Shown: positions 34,565 through 43,491, counted from the first letter of the stretch. The stretch is 64,000 nt of DNA from Paenibacillus eucommiae (GCF_017874215.1 NZ_JAGGLB010000016.1:1-64000), one strand, 5' to 3'. The notes: a model not told the origin generated them from the letters alone. Made by a program: numbers and translations.

Positions 34565-35515
34565 TTATGGCCGTTGCATCCATTGAGGCAGCTCTTTAAG
34601 CAATTGATCCAAAGCTAACAAGCCATCTGTATTCCACTTGGCAGAGGCGATGTAAACATTTCCCTTTTTAACGGCATGCAGAGTCCCCCATAGTGGGCTT
34701 TGTAGTACTCGATCAGCTTCTGTTTGACTTTCATCATTATCGAGTATAAGTACAAACAAATGATCACCAGCATACTCAGGAAGCAGTTCTTCTGAAACCG
34801 TAGCGAAAGTGAGCCCTTCATCAATAATATTCTTCTTTACAGCGGGTGGGATGGCAAAGCCTTGCTCTTGATAAATAATGGCACCAAGTGAACGATTGCC
34901 CATAACATATAACGTTTTACCTAACTGTAAGAAAACTGTTGCTGTTTCCCCTTCTGCCAATTGAAGCTTATCCCACATTTCTTGCGACTGTGCTTCAAAT
35001 TTAGCAATCCATTGAGCTGCCTCTTCCTGTTTGCCAAAGATATTTCCAATCTCAGTTACACGTTCTCTATAAGGAAGCGCTGAGTTGAAGGGAACAGTAG
35101 GAGCAATTTTCGACAATGCCTCATTTCGGTTTGTATCCTGACTGTAAGTATTAATAATCAAATCGGGTTCTAAGTTCATAATCAACTCTAAGTCACCAGG
35201 ATTTCCAACATCAACTATTCCTTCCGTTTTACCCTCATAGAATCTACCAGAAGCATGGACAAGGTTATTGCCAATAACCGGAATATCCATCGCCAAGAAA
35301 TCGCCAAGCTTATCACCCAAATAAACGACATGTTGTGGATGTGCAGGTATTTCAATCTGTTCACCTGTGATCGTTGTATATTGAATTGTTTTCTTACTTT
35401 CCTCTACCTGCACATCAGATGCGTTGTCTCCAGAATTACTGCATGCCGATAATAGTAACAACAGGAGGAAAATCCCTCCCCATAGCATAATTCGCTTTCC
35501 GTGATGTCTCTTCAC
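34565..35515 (-). CDS. Iron-siderophore ABC transporter binding lipoprotein (FeuA-like)
   Basis: 316 residues from the GTG at 35515 (AAGGAAAGGGG upstream). The signal peptide ends in lipobox LLSAC (about residue 24). The binding fold shows TTITGEQIEIPAHPQHVVYL, ELIMNLEPDLIINTYSQD, EGETATVFLQLGKTLYVMG and SPLWGTLHAVKKGNVYI, typical of Fe3+-hydroxamate/catecholate receptors with one interlobe helix. No permease or ATPase gene adjoins it, so it must use transporter parts encoded elsewhere. A near-perfect Fur box precedes it. Confidence 0.93.
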   Translation of the reverse strand: MKRHHGKRIMLWGGIFLLLLLLSACSNSGDNASDVQVEESKKTIQYTTITGEQIEIPAHPQHVVYLGDKLGDFLAMDIPVIGNNLVHASGRFYEGKTEGIVDVGNPGDLELIMNLEPDLIINTYSQDTNRNEALSKIAPTVPFNSALPYRERVTEIGNIFGKQEEAAQWIAKFEAQSQEMWDKLQLAEGETATVFLQLGKTLYVMGNRSLGAIIYQEQGFAIPPAVKKNIIDEGLTFATVSEELLPEYAGDHLFVLILDNDESQTEADRVLQSPLWGTLHAVKKGNVYIASAKWNTDGLLALDQLLKELPQWMQRP

Positions 35516-35546
35516 ACTTGTTACCCCTTTCCTTCTCGCTTTTAAA

Positions 35547-35561
35547 TGAAAATGATTATCA
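35547..35561. promoter_or_regulatory. Fur box of the siderophore-binding lipoprotein gene
   Basis: TGAAAATGATTATCA matches the 7-1-7 consensus TGATAATNATTATCA at 14 of 15 fixed or free positions. It is about 32 bp upstream of the start codon. Confidence 0.85.
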
Positions 35562-35856
35562 TTCATTGCATTATTATAGCTTGTGCGAAAAGGGGAAACA
35601 ATGAAAAAAAAACGCAATGATTATTTGGATAAATGTCAATAGCCAGGATATGATGTTCTTATGGCAATACTCAGTTAATGCATTGTTTTCAATGATTTTC
35701 ACCAGAGATATAGAATTGGAAGGTTCAAGTGCATTTGATTGGAAGTAATTACCTAACCCAAATGAACTAGCAATTCTCCTTAAGAGCTTTTTTTGTCCCA
35801 CGCGGCACCATATCTTTGTGAATAGCCGCTAATAAATAATTATGGAGGAAAATATA

Positions 35857-35952
35857 TTGTCTGAACAACCACCCCAAATATTAGGGCTCCTAGAAATCGA
35901 ATCTGAAGGTGAAGAAGACTCAGGAGATAATGAAATTATCAATCATTATTAG
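35857..35952 (+). CDS. Possible 31-residue acidic peptide
   Basis: GGAGG at 35844-35848 precedes a TTG start by 8 bases, and the frame reads SEQPPQILGLLEIE, then EGEEDSGDNE and ends at NHY. It is strongly acidic, has no Cys and no membrane segment. The good site and spacing support translation, but nothing identifies a family and it could be chance. Apart from this, 35562-36116 (about 550 bp) holds no gene I can support. Confidence 0.35.
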   Translation: MSEQPPQILGLLEIESEGEEDSGDNEIINHY

Positions 35953-36116
35953 AACATTGTATACTATATAGTATGGCATGAAATAAATAAGAATCGTTAG
36001 GTTTGAAAATTGGAACGTTTTTTTTGGGCTGCAGTTTGGAGGTTGTTAGATAATTGACATGTAAGTAAGCTGGAAGAAAAGTAATGTTAATTTTAATAGT
36101 AATTGGAGGTAAGATG

Positions 36117-36743
36117 ATGAACAATAAAATAATGTTGGAAAAGCTGCTTTCGACACAGGAATTAAGCCTTATGCAGTCCGAATTTGATTATTCTAAAGCT
36201 GAGGGTAGTGAACTGTTAACGTATTTGATCAATAAAAGCTTAATATTAATGGTTGACTGGTCGGGTGAAGCTGAAAAGTATAAAATCGGTACGTTCCTGC
36301 AGTCCAGATTGGATCAATTAAGCAACAAAAAATTTGTGATGAATCAAGAAGAAGTCTACATAGAGATTGAGAAGCAGGAGGATTTTGAGCGGGGGGATGC
36401 TGTAGCTTTTAGTATAAAACACTTTGAAAAGGTATTGAAAAAACAAGGGTTTTCTATCAGTCTGATTCAATTAGGTCACGATGCTTATTACATTGCTTTG
36501 TCTACATCGGATAGTGCCAAAAAGCTGAGAAAGCTAAAAAGCGATTTTTGGAATTTCACTTCTTTAGAACATAGTACAGGAGAGGTGCTCTATATAGTAG
36601 ATTGTCCGGATTGTGGAAGTCAATCGATTTGGCAGCTCCCTATGGGAAGTCCTTCTCCCCAAAATGAACAGTGCGAATGTGGAAAGCCATTGTTCGATGA
36701 TATGGGCGATGCGCTGGTAAAAGTTACGATAGACCCTATTTAA
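36117..36743 (+). CDS. Hypothetical protein with C-terminal zinc ribbon
   Basis: 208 residues; GGAGG lies 7 bases before the ATG at 36117. The N-terminal 150 residues are mixed alpha/beta without a motif I know (FDYSKAEGSELLTYL, DAVAFSIKHFEKVL). The C terminus carries two CxxC/CxC pairs, CPDCGSQ and CECGKP, about 30 residues apart, forming a probable zinc ribbon. It stands alone, convergent with the DUF421 gene. Unknown function. Confidence 0.7.
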   Translation: MNNKIMLEKLLSTQELSLMQSEFDYSKAEGSELLTYLINKSLILMVDWSGEAEKYKIGTFLQSRLDQLSNKKFVMNQEEVYIEIEKQEDFERGDAVAFSIKHFEKVLKKQGFSISLIQLGHDAYYIALSTSDSAKKLRKLKSDFWNFTSLEHSTGEVLYIVDCPDCGSQSIWQLPMGSPSPQNEQCECGKPLFDDMGDALVKVTIDPI

Positions 36744-36755
36744 CTCAGCCGCTAA

Positions 36756-37478
36756 TCAAGAGGGAGATCTCTTCTTCTTTGTTTCGGCATAGACCTGCAC
36801 GTTTTCATTTTCGGTAACGGTCGCTAGGATCACATCACGGATATTCGCAGGAGTAAATGCTATCTTTGCATGAAGCCATTCAAGATCTTTTCCAATTTCC
36901 TGAAGAAGTGACAGATCGATTGTGCCATCAATAATGATTGGTCTTGAGATCGTAAATGGTTGGGTCTCTAATTTCATGTCTGCGGGAGTAACCGGTTGGT
37001 ATGGAGTATCCATGAACACGGATATGGTTCCACCGGGCTCCCAGATTGCAAGGGATACTTTTTGTATATCCTCTACTTTTTCTTTTCTAAGCTCAGAAAA
37101 TAAAAAATCAATTGAGATTCTTGCTTTCGATAGGTTATGGAATTGAATAAGTCCGTCTTTAACGAGCGTGATTGGCGGTGGATCCAGGTATCTTTTGAGA
37201 AATGGCCACTTCAGGCTCAGCCACGTCACTGTAACATATAACAGAATCAGAACAATGGTGGTGATCATAGATCCTTTTAATCCCAATTCTTCATCTGAAA
37301 GTGGGTGAGCAATAATATTGCCAAGGGTCAGAGCAATAATGAAATCGAGAAACCTTAATTGAGAAATGGAACGTTGACCCATCAATTTAGCTGTAAGGAG
37401 TAAAAAAATAAAACTAACAATCCCTCTTAAGATCCATTCAATAGTTGTCAACGATTCTTTGCTTGCGAAAAAATCCAA
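36756..37478 (-). CDS. DUF421 membrane protein (YetF/YdfR type)
   Basis: About 240 residues from a TTG with GGGGAGGGG upstream; a longer reading to 37622 has no site. Three N-terminal helices (about 10-30, 37-55, 62-85) precede two soluble YetF-type domains, marked by GQRSISQLRFLDFIIALTLG and KARISIDFLFSELRKE. Such proteins are common in spore-formers, often next to spoVA or DUF1657 genes. Function unknown. Confidence 0.88.
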   Translation of the reverse strand: MDFFASKESLTTIEWILRGIVSFIFLLLTAKLMGQRSISQLRFLDFIIALTLGNIIAHPLSDEELGLKGSMITTIVLILLYVTVTWLSLKWPFLKRYLDPPPITLVKDGLIQFHNLSKARISIDFLFSELRKEKVEDIQKVSLAIWEPGGTISVFMDTPYQPVTPADMKLETQPFTISRPIIIDGTIDLSLLQEIGKDLEWLHAKIAFTPANIRDVILATVTENENVQVYAETKKKRSPS

Positions 37479-37620
37479 AACATTCAGCCCCTCCCCAAAA
37501 ATCCTGAAGTAATAAAAATAAGCTCCCCTTATTTTCCAATCTCTATACCCAAATACATAAAATCGTATACAATAGGACATCTTTAGGAAAACGATACATA
37601 TTTCGAGGATGGGGAAGAGC

Positions 37621-39216
37621 ATGCGTCAAAAATGGAGCCGGTTTTTGCTGATGATCCTACTGCTTATCATGACCTTTGCTTGCCAAAATCCAGAAGCTAA
37701 ACCTGAAGAACAAGATTTAATACAAATTAAATCCATCAGAGGTGAACATACAAAGAAAATTATCTTTTTGATGATTGATTCTTTAATGGCTCAAGCGATT
37801 GATAAAGGCATCGATCGAAAAGAGCTTCCTGCTTTTCAATTTTTAATTGAACATGGGCACTATTACAAGGATATGGTCAGTTCTTTTCCTACAATGTCTG
37901 TAACGATCGATAGTTCATTGATCACTGGGGCCTATCCGAATGATCATCGTGTGCCAGGTCTCACTTGGTATTCTGCGGATGAAAAGAAAGTCATCAATTA
38001 TGGAACCGGACCTACCGAAGTGTTTAGACATGGAGTGGGATCTGTATTGGTTGATGCTTTAATCAATTTGAACGGCAGCCATTTAAATCAACAATTACCT
38101 ACGATTTATGAGGAGCTGGCAAGACTTGGTTTCAAATCGGGTTCTATTAATGGCTTGATGTATAGGGGAGAAACTAACCATAAGCTCTCCATTCCCGCTT
38201 GGATTGAAGTTCCTACTTCGCTGCCAAAAGAGATCCAAGTAAAAGGGCCGGATTTATTATCTTTGGGCTCATTGTCCAATCCACTTGCAGACATCAGAAA
38301 TCTTAATGACGGTCTTACTAGCCGAATGGGGATAAATAATCAGTATTCCACAGAAACGCTCCTATATTTGATAAAAGAAAATAAATTGCCTGATTTTTTA
38401 TATGTTTATTTGCCTGATTTGGATAAAGAACTTCATAAAAAAGGACCTTCCGATTCAAAGGGAATCAAAAAAATGGACAGGCAGCTTTTATCTATATTGC
38501 AATCATTTGGTTCGGCAGAAGAGGCTTTGAACCAAGTGATTTTTGTCATCGCGGGAGATAGTGGAATGGCCCAGATCAAGCCTGCAAATGAGAATCCGGT
38601 TATTGACCTGCCGTCTTTATTTAAGGATTACAATGTATTGCAGCCAGATGAAGAGGTAACTCCAGAAACAGAAATTATTCTTGCTGTAAATGAAACTATG
38701 GCTTATGTATATAAACATAAAACAGATCTATCCCTAAGAAGTATGGCTAGTTTATTAATAATGGACCCACGTATCGATTTTATATCATGGAAAGAAAAGG
38801 AATGGACCTACGTAGTGCAAGGAGAAACAGCCAAAGAGCTAAAATATAAAGCAAACGGAGAGTTAATGGACCCTTATCAACAAAAATGGCTGGTTGAATC
38901 GGAAGTTGAGGTGTTGGATTTAAAAGTAAACCGAGCGAATCACACATTGGATTACGGCCAATACCCTGATGCTTTGCAGCGGTTAACCGGAGCCTTGAAT
39001 TCTCACCCTGGAGAATTTCTGGTAGTCACTGCGAAGCCAGGATATGAATTGACAGATAGAAGCTCTCCGACGCACAAAGGCGGCGGAGGCCACGGATCTC
39101 TTCATCAAGCTGAATCGCTAATTCCGCTAATCATTTCCGGCACGGATCTTAAACCGCAATTTTTGCGCATCGTGGATTTAAAATCATTTTTTCTCCAATT
39201 ATTAATGGGCAAATGA
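37621..39216 (+). CDS. Alkaline phosphatase family lipoprotein
   Basis: About 531 residues. The signal peptide ends in a lipobox (MTFAC, Cys near residue 21), so it is anchored outside the membrane. The type I phosphodiesterase/nucleotide pyrophosphatase fold is shown by FLMIDSLMAQ, FPTMSVTIDSSLITGAYPNDH (nucleophile Thr/Ser region), YVYLPDLDKELH, VIAGDSGMAQI and the C-terminal KGGGGHGSLHQAES. It presumably hydrolyses phosphate mono- or diesters or a lipid head group at the cell surface. The ATG at 37621 follows GGGGAAG. The stop region carries a short AAATGAAAC tandem repeat. Confidence 0.85.
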   Translation: MRQKWSRFLLMILLLIMTFACQNPEAKPEEQDLIQIKSIRGEHTKKIIFLMIDSLMAQAIDKGIDRKELPAFQFLIEHGHYYKDMVSSFPTMSVTIDSSLITGAYPNDHRVPGLTWYSADEKKVINYGTGPTEVFRHGVGSVLVDALINLNGSHLNQQLPTIYEELARLGFKSGSINGLMYRGETNHKLSIPAWIEVPTSLPKEIQVKGPDLLSLGSLSNPLADIRNLNDGLTSRMGINNQYSTETLLYLIKENKLPDFLYVYLPDLDKELHKKGPSDSKGIKKMDRQLLSILQSFGSAEEALNQVIFVIAGDSGMAQIKPANENPVIDLPSLFKDYNVLQPDEEVTPETEIILAVNETMAYVYKHKTDLSLRSMASLLIMDPRIDFISWKEKEWTYVVQGETAKELKYKANGELMDPYQQKWLVESEVEVLDLKVNRANHTLDYGQYPDALQRLTGALNSHPGEFLVVTAKPGYELTDRSSPTHKGGGGHGSLHQAESLIPLIISGTDLKPQFLRIVDLKSFFLQLLMGK

Positions 39217-39250
39217 AACAAATGAAACAAATGAACAAATCATGTACTTG

Positions 39251-40153
39251 TTAAGCGAAAAAAAGAGGGAATTCACTCTTCAAGTGATAAGGATCGCTAC
39301 TTTTAAAAAATTCAATGCGATCTTTCTTTGCAGTATCCAAATTCAAAGCTTGGCTGTATTCTATGTTGTTTTCAGCAAGAAAATGTCGGGTCCAGTCTTT
39401 AGGAGAATCGTAGAACTGTCCGATTTCGTTAAAAGCAAATTCATTGATGAGATCGAGGTTATAAGCCTCTGTGAACAAGGGTCTATCGACAATTAAAGGT
39501 GAGATTACGGAAACATTATTTTTGCGTAGATTGTCGATACCTTCTTGACTTCGAACAGCAACAGAAAGCGTTTCAGTGAACGCTACGCCGAGATTTTGCA
39601 GCATGGGTATCCATCTTTTTAAATAACTGCTTGCTAGATTAATAATATCGGCCACGTGGAGGGCACTCATGTCTCGCAGCTCAAGTTCTATGGATTTTCC
39701 TTCATGATCAGTAATGTGATAATCCCCGGATTTAAATAAGAAGAGATGAGGGACTTGGAGCTTTTTAGCAATGGGTATCGAAAAGAACCAATCTCTTCTT
39801 TCGCCGCCAGAAATGATAGTGGGTTTGTAGGTGTTATTTAACTTGTAATAGTCCAAAAGGGCATCGATGGAAGCATTGTACGCTTGATCAGCGTCAACAG
39901 CTTGATTGATAATATCGAGAATGGCTCCCGCTTGGTGCTCCCTTGAAAGATTATCCTTTAAAAGATTGGTTATGTTCTCTAAAATCACCTCTGCCGCATG
40001 TTCTCCAGCAATGTTCTCAGTGTTTATATAGAACGGACCAGGCTTTCCTGATGTGTACCAATAAGCATCTTTTTCGCTGCTATTTCTAACAGAAAAACCG
40101 TTTGTTTCAGTTAATCGCTCCAGTAATACTTGAGTTGCAGCCTTGTTCGACAT
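39251..40153 (-). CDS. Orotate phosphoribosyltransferase-like protein
   Basis: 300 residues from ATG 40153 (GAGAGGAGC upstream). The motif SGKPGPFYINTENI resembles the N-terminal loop of OPRTases (SG..SP.Y.N). GGERRDWFFSIPIAKKLQVPH matches the strand-loop after it, and ADIINLASSYLKRWIPMLQ occupies the position of the PRPP-binding VDDV-TGGS loop but lacks its acidic pair. It is longer than PyrE (about 210) and carries a C-terminal extension of about 90 residues. It may be a PRTase-fold protein without normal PyrE activity. Confidence in fold moderate, in activity low. Confidence 0.6.
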   Translation of the reverse strand: MSNKAATQVLLERLTETNGFSVRNSSEKDAYWYTSGKPGPFYINTENIAGEHAAEVILENITNLLKDNLSREHQAGAILDIINQAVDADQAYNASIDALLDYYKLNNTYKPTIISGGERRDWFFSIPIAKKLQVPHLFLFKSGDYHITDHEGKSIELELRDMSALHVADIINLASSYLKRWIPMLQNLGVAFTETLSVAVRSQEGIDNLRKNNVSVISPLIVDRPLFTEAYNLDLINEFAFNEIGQFYDSPKDWTRHFLAENNIEYSQALNLDTAKKDRIEFFKSSDPYHLKSEFPLFFA

Positions 40154-40288
40154 GAATCTTGCTCCTCTCTTAAATAGGCTACGTTTATTATACACTATTT
40201 GGTAGATTTTTTTTAAAAGGAAGTGCTGCTATGTCAATTATTCCTAAATCTTTACATAGGATTCTTTCTGTAATCGTAGGTGGGTACA

Positions 40289-41500
40289 TTATGCTTCGAT
40301 AATTCGATCCCGGCTCGAAGCTAAACCAAAAATCAGCATCAATATGGATATGATAAGCAGTACAATAAGCGGAACCTTCCATCCGTTCGTAGCATCATGC
40401 AAATAACCGAAAAGAGTGGGTCCTAAAGCTGCCAGCAGGTAACCGACAGACTGTGACATTCCGGATAATTCAGCTGCATCGTGAGCATTTGTAGTACGAA
40501 GCCCGAAAAACATCATAGCCAGGCTAAACGAACAGCCCGAGCCAACACCGATTAATACAGACCAGAGAAGGACTAGTGTATGATTGCCTGAAAGTAGCCC
40601 CCCAATGCCAATAAAGAAAAATGCGGCTGTCAGGAGCATAAGAGCTACCTGATTTTTCATTCTTCCTGCTAGAATGGGTACTAGAAAAGTGATGGGGAGT
40701 ATTGCCAGCTGCATGAAGGATAGCGTCCAACCTGCTGAATCGGAGCTCATTCCCTGACTTTTCAGAATATCGGGAAGCCAAGAAACGACTACATAAAAAA
40801 GCATGGACTGCAAGCCCATGAATAGTGTAACCTGCCAGGCGAGTGAGGACTTCCACAAATTGGTTCGATGCTCGTTCAGAGCTGATGTTTTCGCTTTTTG
40901 CTGCTGTGTACGGCTTAATTGAGGGATCCACCAGAATAGTGCCGCTAAGGCTAGCAGGCTCCATATGCCAAGTGCTCCATTCCACCCCAAACCAGCTTGA
41001 TTTGCCAACGGCACGCTGACTCCGGATGCAACCGCTCCGCATAAATTCATGGCAACCGAGTAAACGCCGATCATCATTCCAATTTTTAAAGGATACTTTT
41101 CTTTGATAAAGCTCGGCATTAGTACATTACAAATTGAAATCGCCAGGCCGAGAATGATTGTTCCGATCAGCAGAGTACCGATGCCCCAAGAAGAGCGTAT
41201 TGCCATTCCTATTAAAAGAAGGACCAACGATCCGAAAAGAACGGATGAAGTACCGAAACGGCGAGCCAATTTAGGTGCTATAGGTGAAAGCAGGGCAAAT
41301 GCCAGTAACGGCAGCGTGGTCATAAAGCCAGCTAAAGTATTCGAAATACCTAGGTCATCCCGAATGGTTCCAATGAGCGGACCAACTGAAGTTAAAGGAG
41401 CACGTAAATTTGCTGCGATCAAAATAATACCTAGCACGAGCAGCCAGCTTTTAGAAGCTGAAGTCGATTTGGTATCCGATTTAAGTTGTGAGGTCTGCAC
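40289..41500 (-). CDS. MFS transporter, CynX/NimT family
   Basis: 403 residues with 12 predicted helices. The N terminus shows ILIAANLRAPLTSVGPLIGTI, the signature of the CynX/NimT (cyanate/2-nitroimidazole) group, and the cytoplasmic loop FGLRTTNAHDAAELSGMSQSVGY is also characteristic. The start follows the stop of the GntR-type regulator gene directly, so the two form an operon and the regulator probably controls it. Confidence 0.92.
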   Translation of the reverse strand: MQTSQLKSDTKSTSASKSWLLVLGIILIAANLRAPLTSVGPLIGTIRDDLGISNTLAGFMTTLPLLAFALLSPIAPKLARRFGTSSVLFGSLVLLLIGMAIRSSWGIGTLLIGTIILGLAISICNVLMPSFIKEKYPLKIGMMIGVYSVAMNLCGAVASGVSVPLANQAGLGWNGALGIWSLLALAALFWWIPQLSRTQQQKAKTSALNEHRTNLWKSSLAWQVTLFMGLQSMLFYVVVSWLPDILKSQGMSSDSAGWTLSFMQLAILPITFLVPILAGRMKNQVALMLLTAAFFFIGIGGLLSGNHTLVLLWSVLIGVGSGCSFSLAMMFFGLRTTNAHDAAELSGMSQSVGYLLAALGPTLFGYLHDATNGWKVPLIVLLIISILMLIFGLASSRDRIIEA

Positions 41501-42187
41501 TTAGATTTCCTCCATCTCTATATCTCTTTTTATTTGTTCCATAAACTGCTGCACGATTCTAGCTGCTGCTGCTGCATCTTGGGCGACAATAGCGTCCACG
41601 AGTGGATGATGCGCGTTTTGGGGAAGAACTGCAGAAAATTTTTTTCTTAAATAAATCATTATGGATTCCTGGATTGCCTCAGTAATATGCGCATACAGCT
41701 CGATGAGCATGGGGTTGCCGGTCGATTCCACGATAGTCTGATGCAGTTTCATATCAGCGGCCGCATACTTCTCGATATCAAGGCTTGCAGCAAAAGAATT
41801 ACATTCCAGCTGATAAAAGCGGAGTTTCTCCAAATCCTGTTCCGTCCGTCTTTCAGCGGATAGCCTGGCTGCTTCTTGCTCAAGCGCATTTCGGACTTCC
41901 AGCGTATCCAGCAAGCTCGATTTTTGAATACGCCGTTGAATGGCTGCGCCCAGCGTGCTGCTGGAGGAGACGTAGGTTCCATCCCCCTGTTTTGTCGTTA
42001 ATACGCCGGCATGACACAGGGCCTTTACCCCTTCGCGTAACGTATTTCGGCTAACATTTAGTTCTACCACAAGCTCCGGTTCCGCGGGTATCTTTTTGCC
42101 TACCGGCCATTGACCGGATTCAATCAAGGCCTCGATTTGTAAAATAACTTGATCAACAAGAGTGAGGCGAGTAGTTTTAGTGAGCAT
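41501..42187 (-). CDS. GntR/FadR-family transcriptional regulator
   Basis: 228 residues from ATG 42187 (GGAGG upstream). The winged helix domain (about 8-72; KIPAEPELVVELNVSRNTLREGVKAL) is followed by the FCD effector domain (LEVRNALEQEAARLSAERRT, KLHQTIVESTGNPMLIEL, with metal-binding Asp/His positions). It abuts the MFS gene, suggesting local control of that transporter in response to an organic acid-like ligand. Confidence 0.93.
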   Translation of the reverse strand: MLTKTTRLTLVDQVILQIEALIESGQWPVGKKIPAEPELVVELNVSRNTLREGVKALCHAGVLTTKQGDGTYVSSSSTLGAAIQRRIQKSSLLDTLEVRNALEQEAARLSAERRTEQDLEKLRFYQLECNSFAASLDIEKYAAADMKLHQTIVESTGNPMLIELYAHITEAIQESIMIYLRKKFSAVLPQNAHHPLVDAIVAQDAAAAARIVQQFMEQIKRDIEMEEI

Positions 42188-42282
42188 ATTTGAAACCTCC
42201 AAAGGTAGGATGATTGGTTCTATTTATAAAATACCACATCATTTCATTTATGTACATGAAATTCTACTCCCTGAAAATAAAT

Positions 42283-42312
42283 AAAACGGCCAGATAGGAT
42301 ATCTGGCCGTTT
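42283..42312 (-). terminator. Terminator after the PIN-domain gene
   Basis: AAAACGGCCAGAT pairs with ATCTGGCCGTTT around a five-base loop; the minus strand then reads TTTTATTTATTTT. Confidence 0.85.
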
Positions 42313-42320
42313 GCCGCGAT

Positions 42321-42656
42321 TTAAGCACTCACTGTGTTTCTTTTTTCGACAGCTTCTTTTGAAGGACGCTTAACAACTGTTGGTTGGTGACATGCTCTTG
42401 CTGTTTCTTGGTGTACGACTCGTCTAATCCGTCTAAGCTCCTGGCCAACTCTTTCCATGCTGCTTTGATTTTTTGCTGGATGGCAGAGGGTTTGTTTAAT
42501 ACCGCTTAGTACTTCACACTCCGTGACCGTTGAAAAGAATATCCGTCGTTTCTCTTCTTGGGCCTGTCGTACTAAATTAACAGCGGCATGATCATTGTCC
42601 AAAATCGCAATGACGACGTTAGAATCGAATAAGTAGCCGGAGTGGTTGTAGGTCAC
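42321..42656 (-). pseudogene. VapC-like PIN-domain toxin, truncated
   Basis: The first about 53 residues are a PIN-domain N terminus: YLFDSNVVIAILDND (acidic Asp), AQEEKRRIFFSTVTECEVLSGIK (second acidic residue). After that the frame no longer resembles PIN. In another frame of the same strand, from the end of the PIN homology to a stop at 42329, the sequence reads AIQQKIKAAWKELARSLDGL, then DESYTKKQQEHVTNQQLL, which looks like the tail of a different small protein. The PIN C-terminal half with the remaining acidic residues is missing. GTG start, overlapping the antitoxin stop. Confidence 0.6.
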
Positions 42657-42885
42657 TTTCCCCAGCCCTCCCGAGACTCTTGTATGTGCTCCAATAATTC
42701 TTGAGCTTCTCCAGGTTTCAGATCACTGCAACACTCAAGATATCATCGACTGAGTAATCATCAAAGTCCTCAATGGTTTCTGCCTCGAGATCGATGACCA
42801 GCTTTTTGGTGGACATATTGTTTTCAGATAAAAACTCCCTTAAGTCCTTTGCTATATGAGGATGGAGTTTGCGAACCATTGACAT
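42653..42885 (-). pseudogene. VapB-like antitoxin, frameshifted
   Basis: From ATG 42885 the frame reads SMVRKLHPHIAKDLREFL, TKKLVIDLEAETIEDFDDYS and stops at 42718. The next 60 bp continue well in another frame (CSDLKPGEAQELLEHIQES) to a TGA that overlaps the toxin's GTG start, the usual antitoxin-toxin arrangement. A frameshift near 42730 therefore splits the gene. GGAG lies upstream of the ATG. Confidence 0.5.
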
Positions 42886-43152
42886 GGAGAAGCACTCCTT
42901 TTTAAAATAGGATTCTGAATCGTATGATCCCTGCGAATCACTTCGATCTTTACTTACAAGTAATTACACCCGATAATGGAGCCACTGGATACTGGCGTTG
43001 AAGCGCCGCACGTTTTTTCATGTTCTGTACTGACCACCACTTGACTACATTTTAGCCACGCATTTATCGGGAGTAATATTTTTATCGGCGCCTAATGTTA
43101 TGAGCAAATAGAAAAAGTTGCCAAACACTCAAATGTTTGATATGCTAATAGA

Positions 43153-43278
43153 ACGACTAGGGTCGTCCAACACAAAAAACCTCTTTCGTTAGAAGAGGAG
43201 ACTAATTTGCTTTGACAAGCACCACCTTGTTAAGCAGCTATTCTTTTGTGTTGCAGCCCCCATGAATGGAGGTGACAA
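43153..43278 (+). ncRNA. Candidate structured 5' leader of the DUF1540 gene
   Basis: A perfect 10-bp closing helix (CAACACAAAA 43168-43177 with TTTTGTGTTG 43244-43253) encloses two hairpins: CCTCTT/AAGAGG (43180-43198) and a GCTT...ACAAG/CTTGT...AAGC arm (43209-43235) with loop CACCAC. This makes a three-way junction. A small hairpin (ACGAC/GTCGT) precedes it, and a following hairpin (43257-43272) places GGAGG of the next gene in its stem. The layout fits a cis-acting translational switch. I do not match it to a known riboswitch class. Confidence 0.5.
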
Positions 43279-43280
43279 AT

Positions 43281-43433
43281 ATGGCTAAAGACGTATTGTG
43301 CGAAGTTAATTCATGCCGCCACTGGGCTAATGAAAACCAATGTACAGCAAGCTCGATCTACATCGTAAATAATTCCGATAAAGACGCTCACAAATCCGCT
43401 GAAACGGATTGCAAAACTTTTGAAGAGAAGTAA
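43281..43433 (+). CDS. DUF1540-type small cysteine-containing protein
   Basis: 50 residues with GGAGGTGAC upstream. Cysteines at positions 7, 12, 21 and 44 in the pattern C-x4-C-x8-C, with VLCEVNSCRHWANENQC, fit the DUF1540 signature of small Cys-rich, probably metal-binding proteins of Firmicutes. It is preceded by a structured leader and followed by a terminator, so it forms its own transcription unit. Function unknown. Confidence 0.85.
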   Translation: MAKDVLCEVNSCRHWANENQCTASSIYIVNNSDKDAHKSAETDCKTFEEK

Positions 43434-43444
43434 GAACTACGATC

Positions 43445-43476
43445 GGAGGAACTCCCAAGGTTCCTTCTTTCTTTTT
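43445..43476 (+). terminator. Terminator of the DUF1540 gene
   Basis: AGGAAC and GTTCCT pair around a seven-base loop, followed by TCTTTCTTTTT. Confidence 0.75.
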
Positions 43477-43491
43477 GTATTGTAGCAAGAA

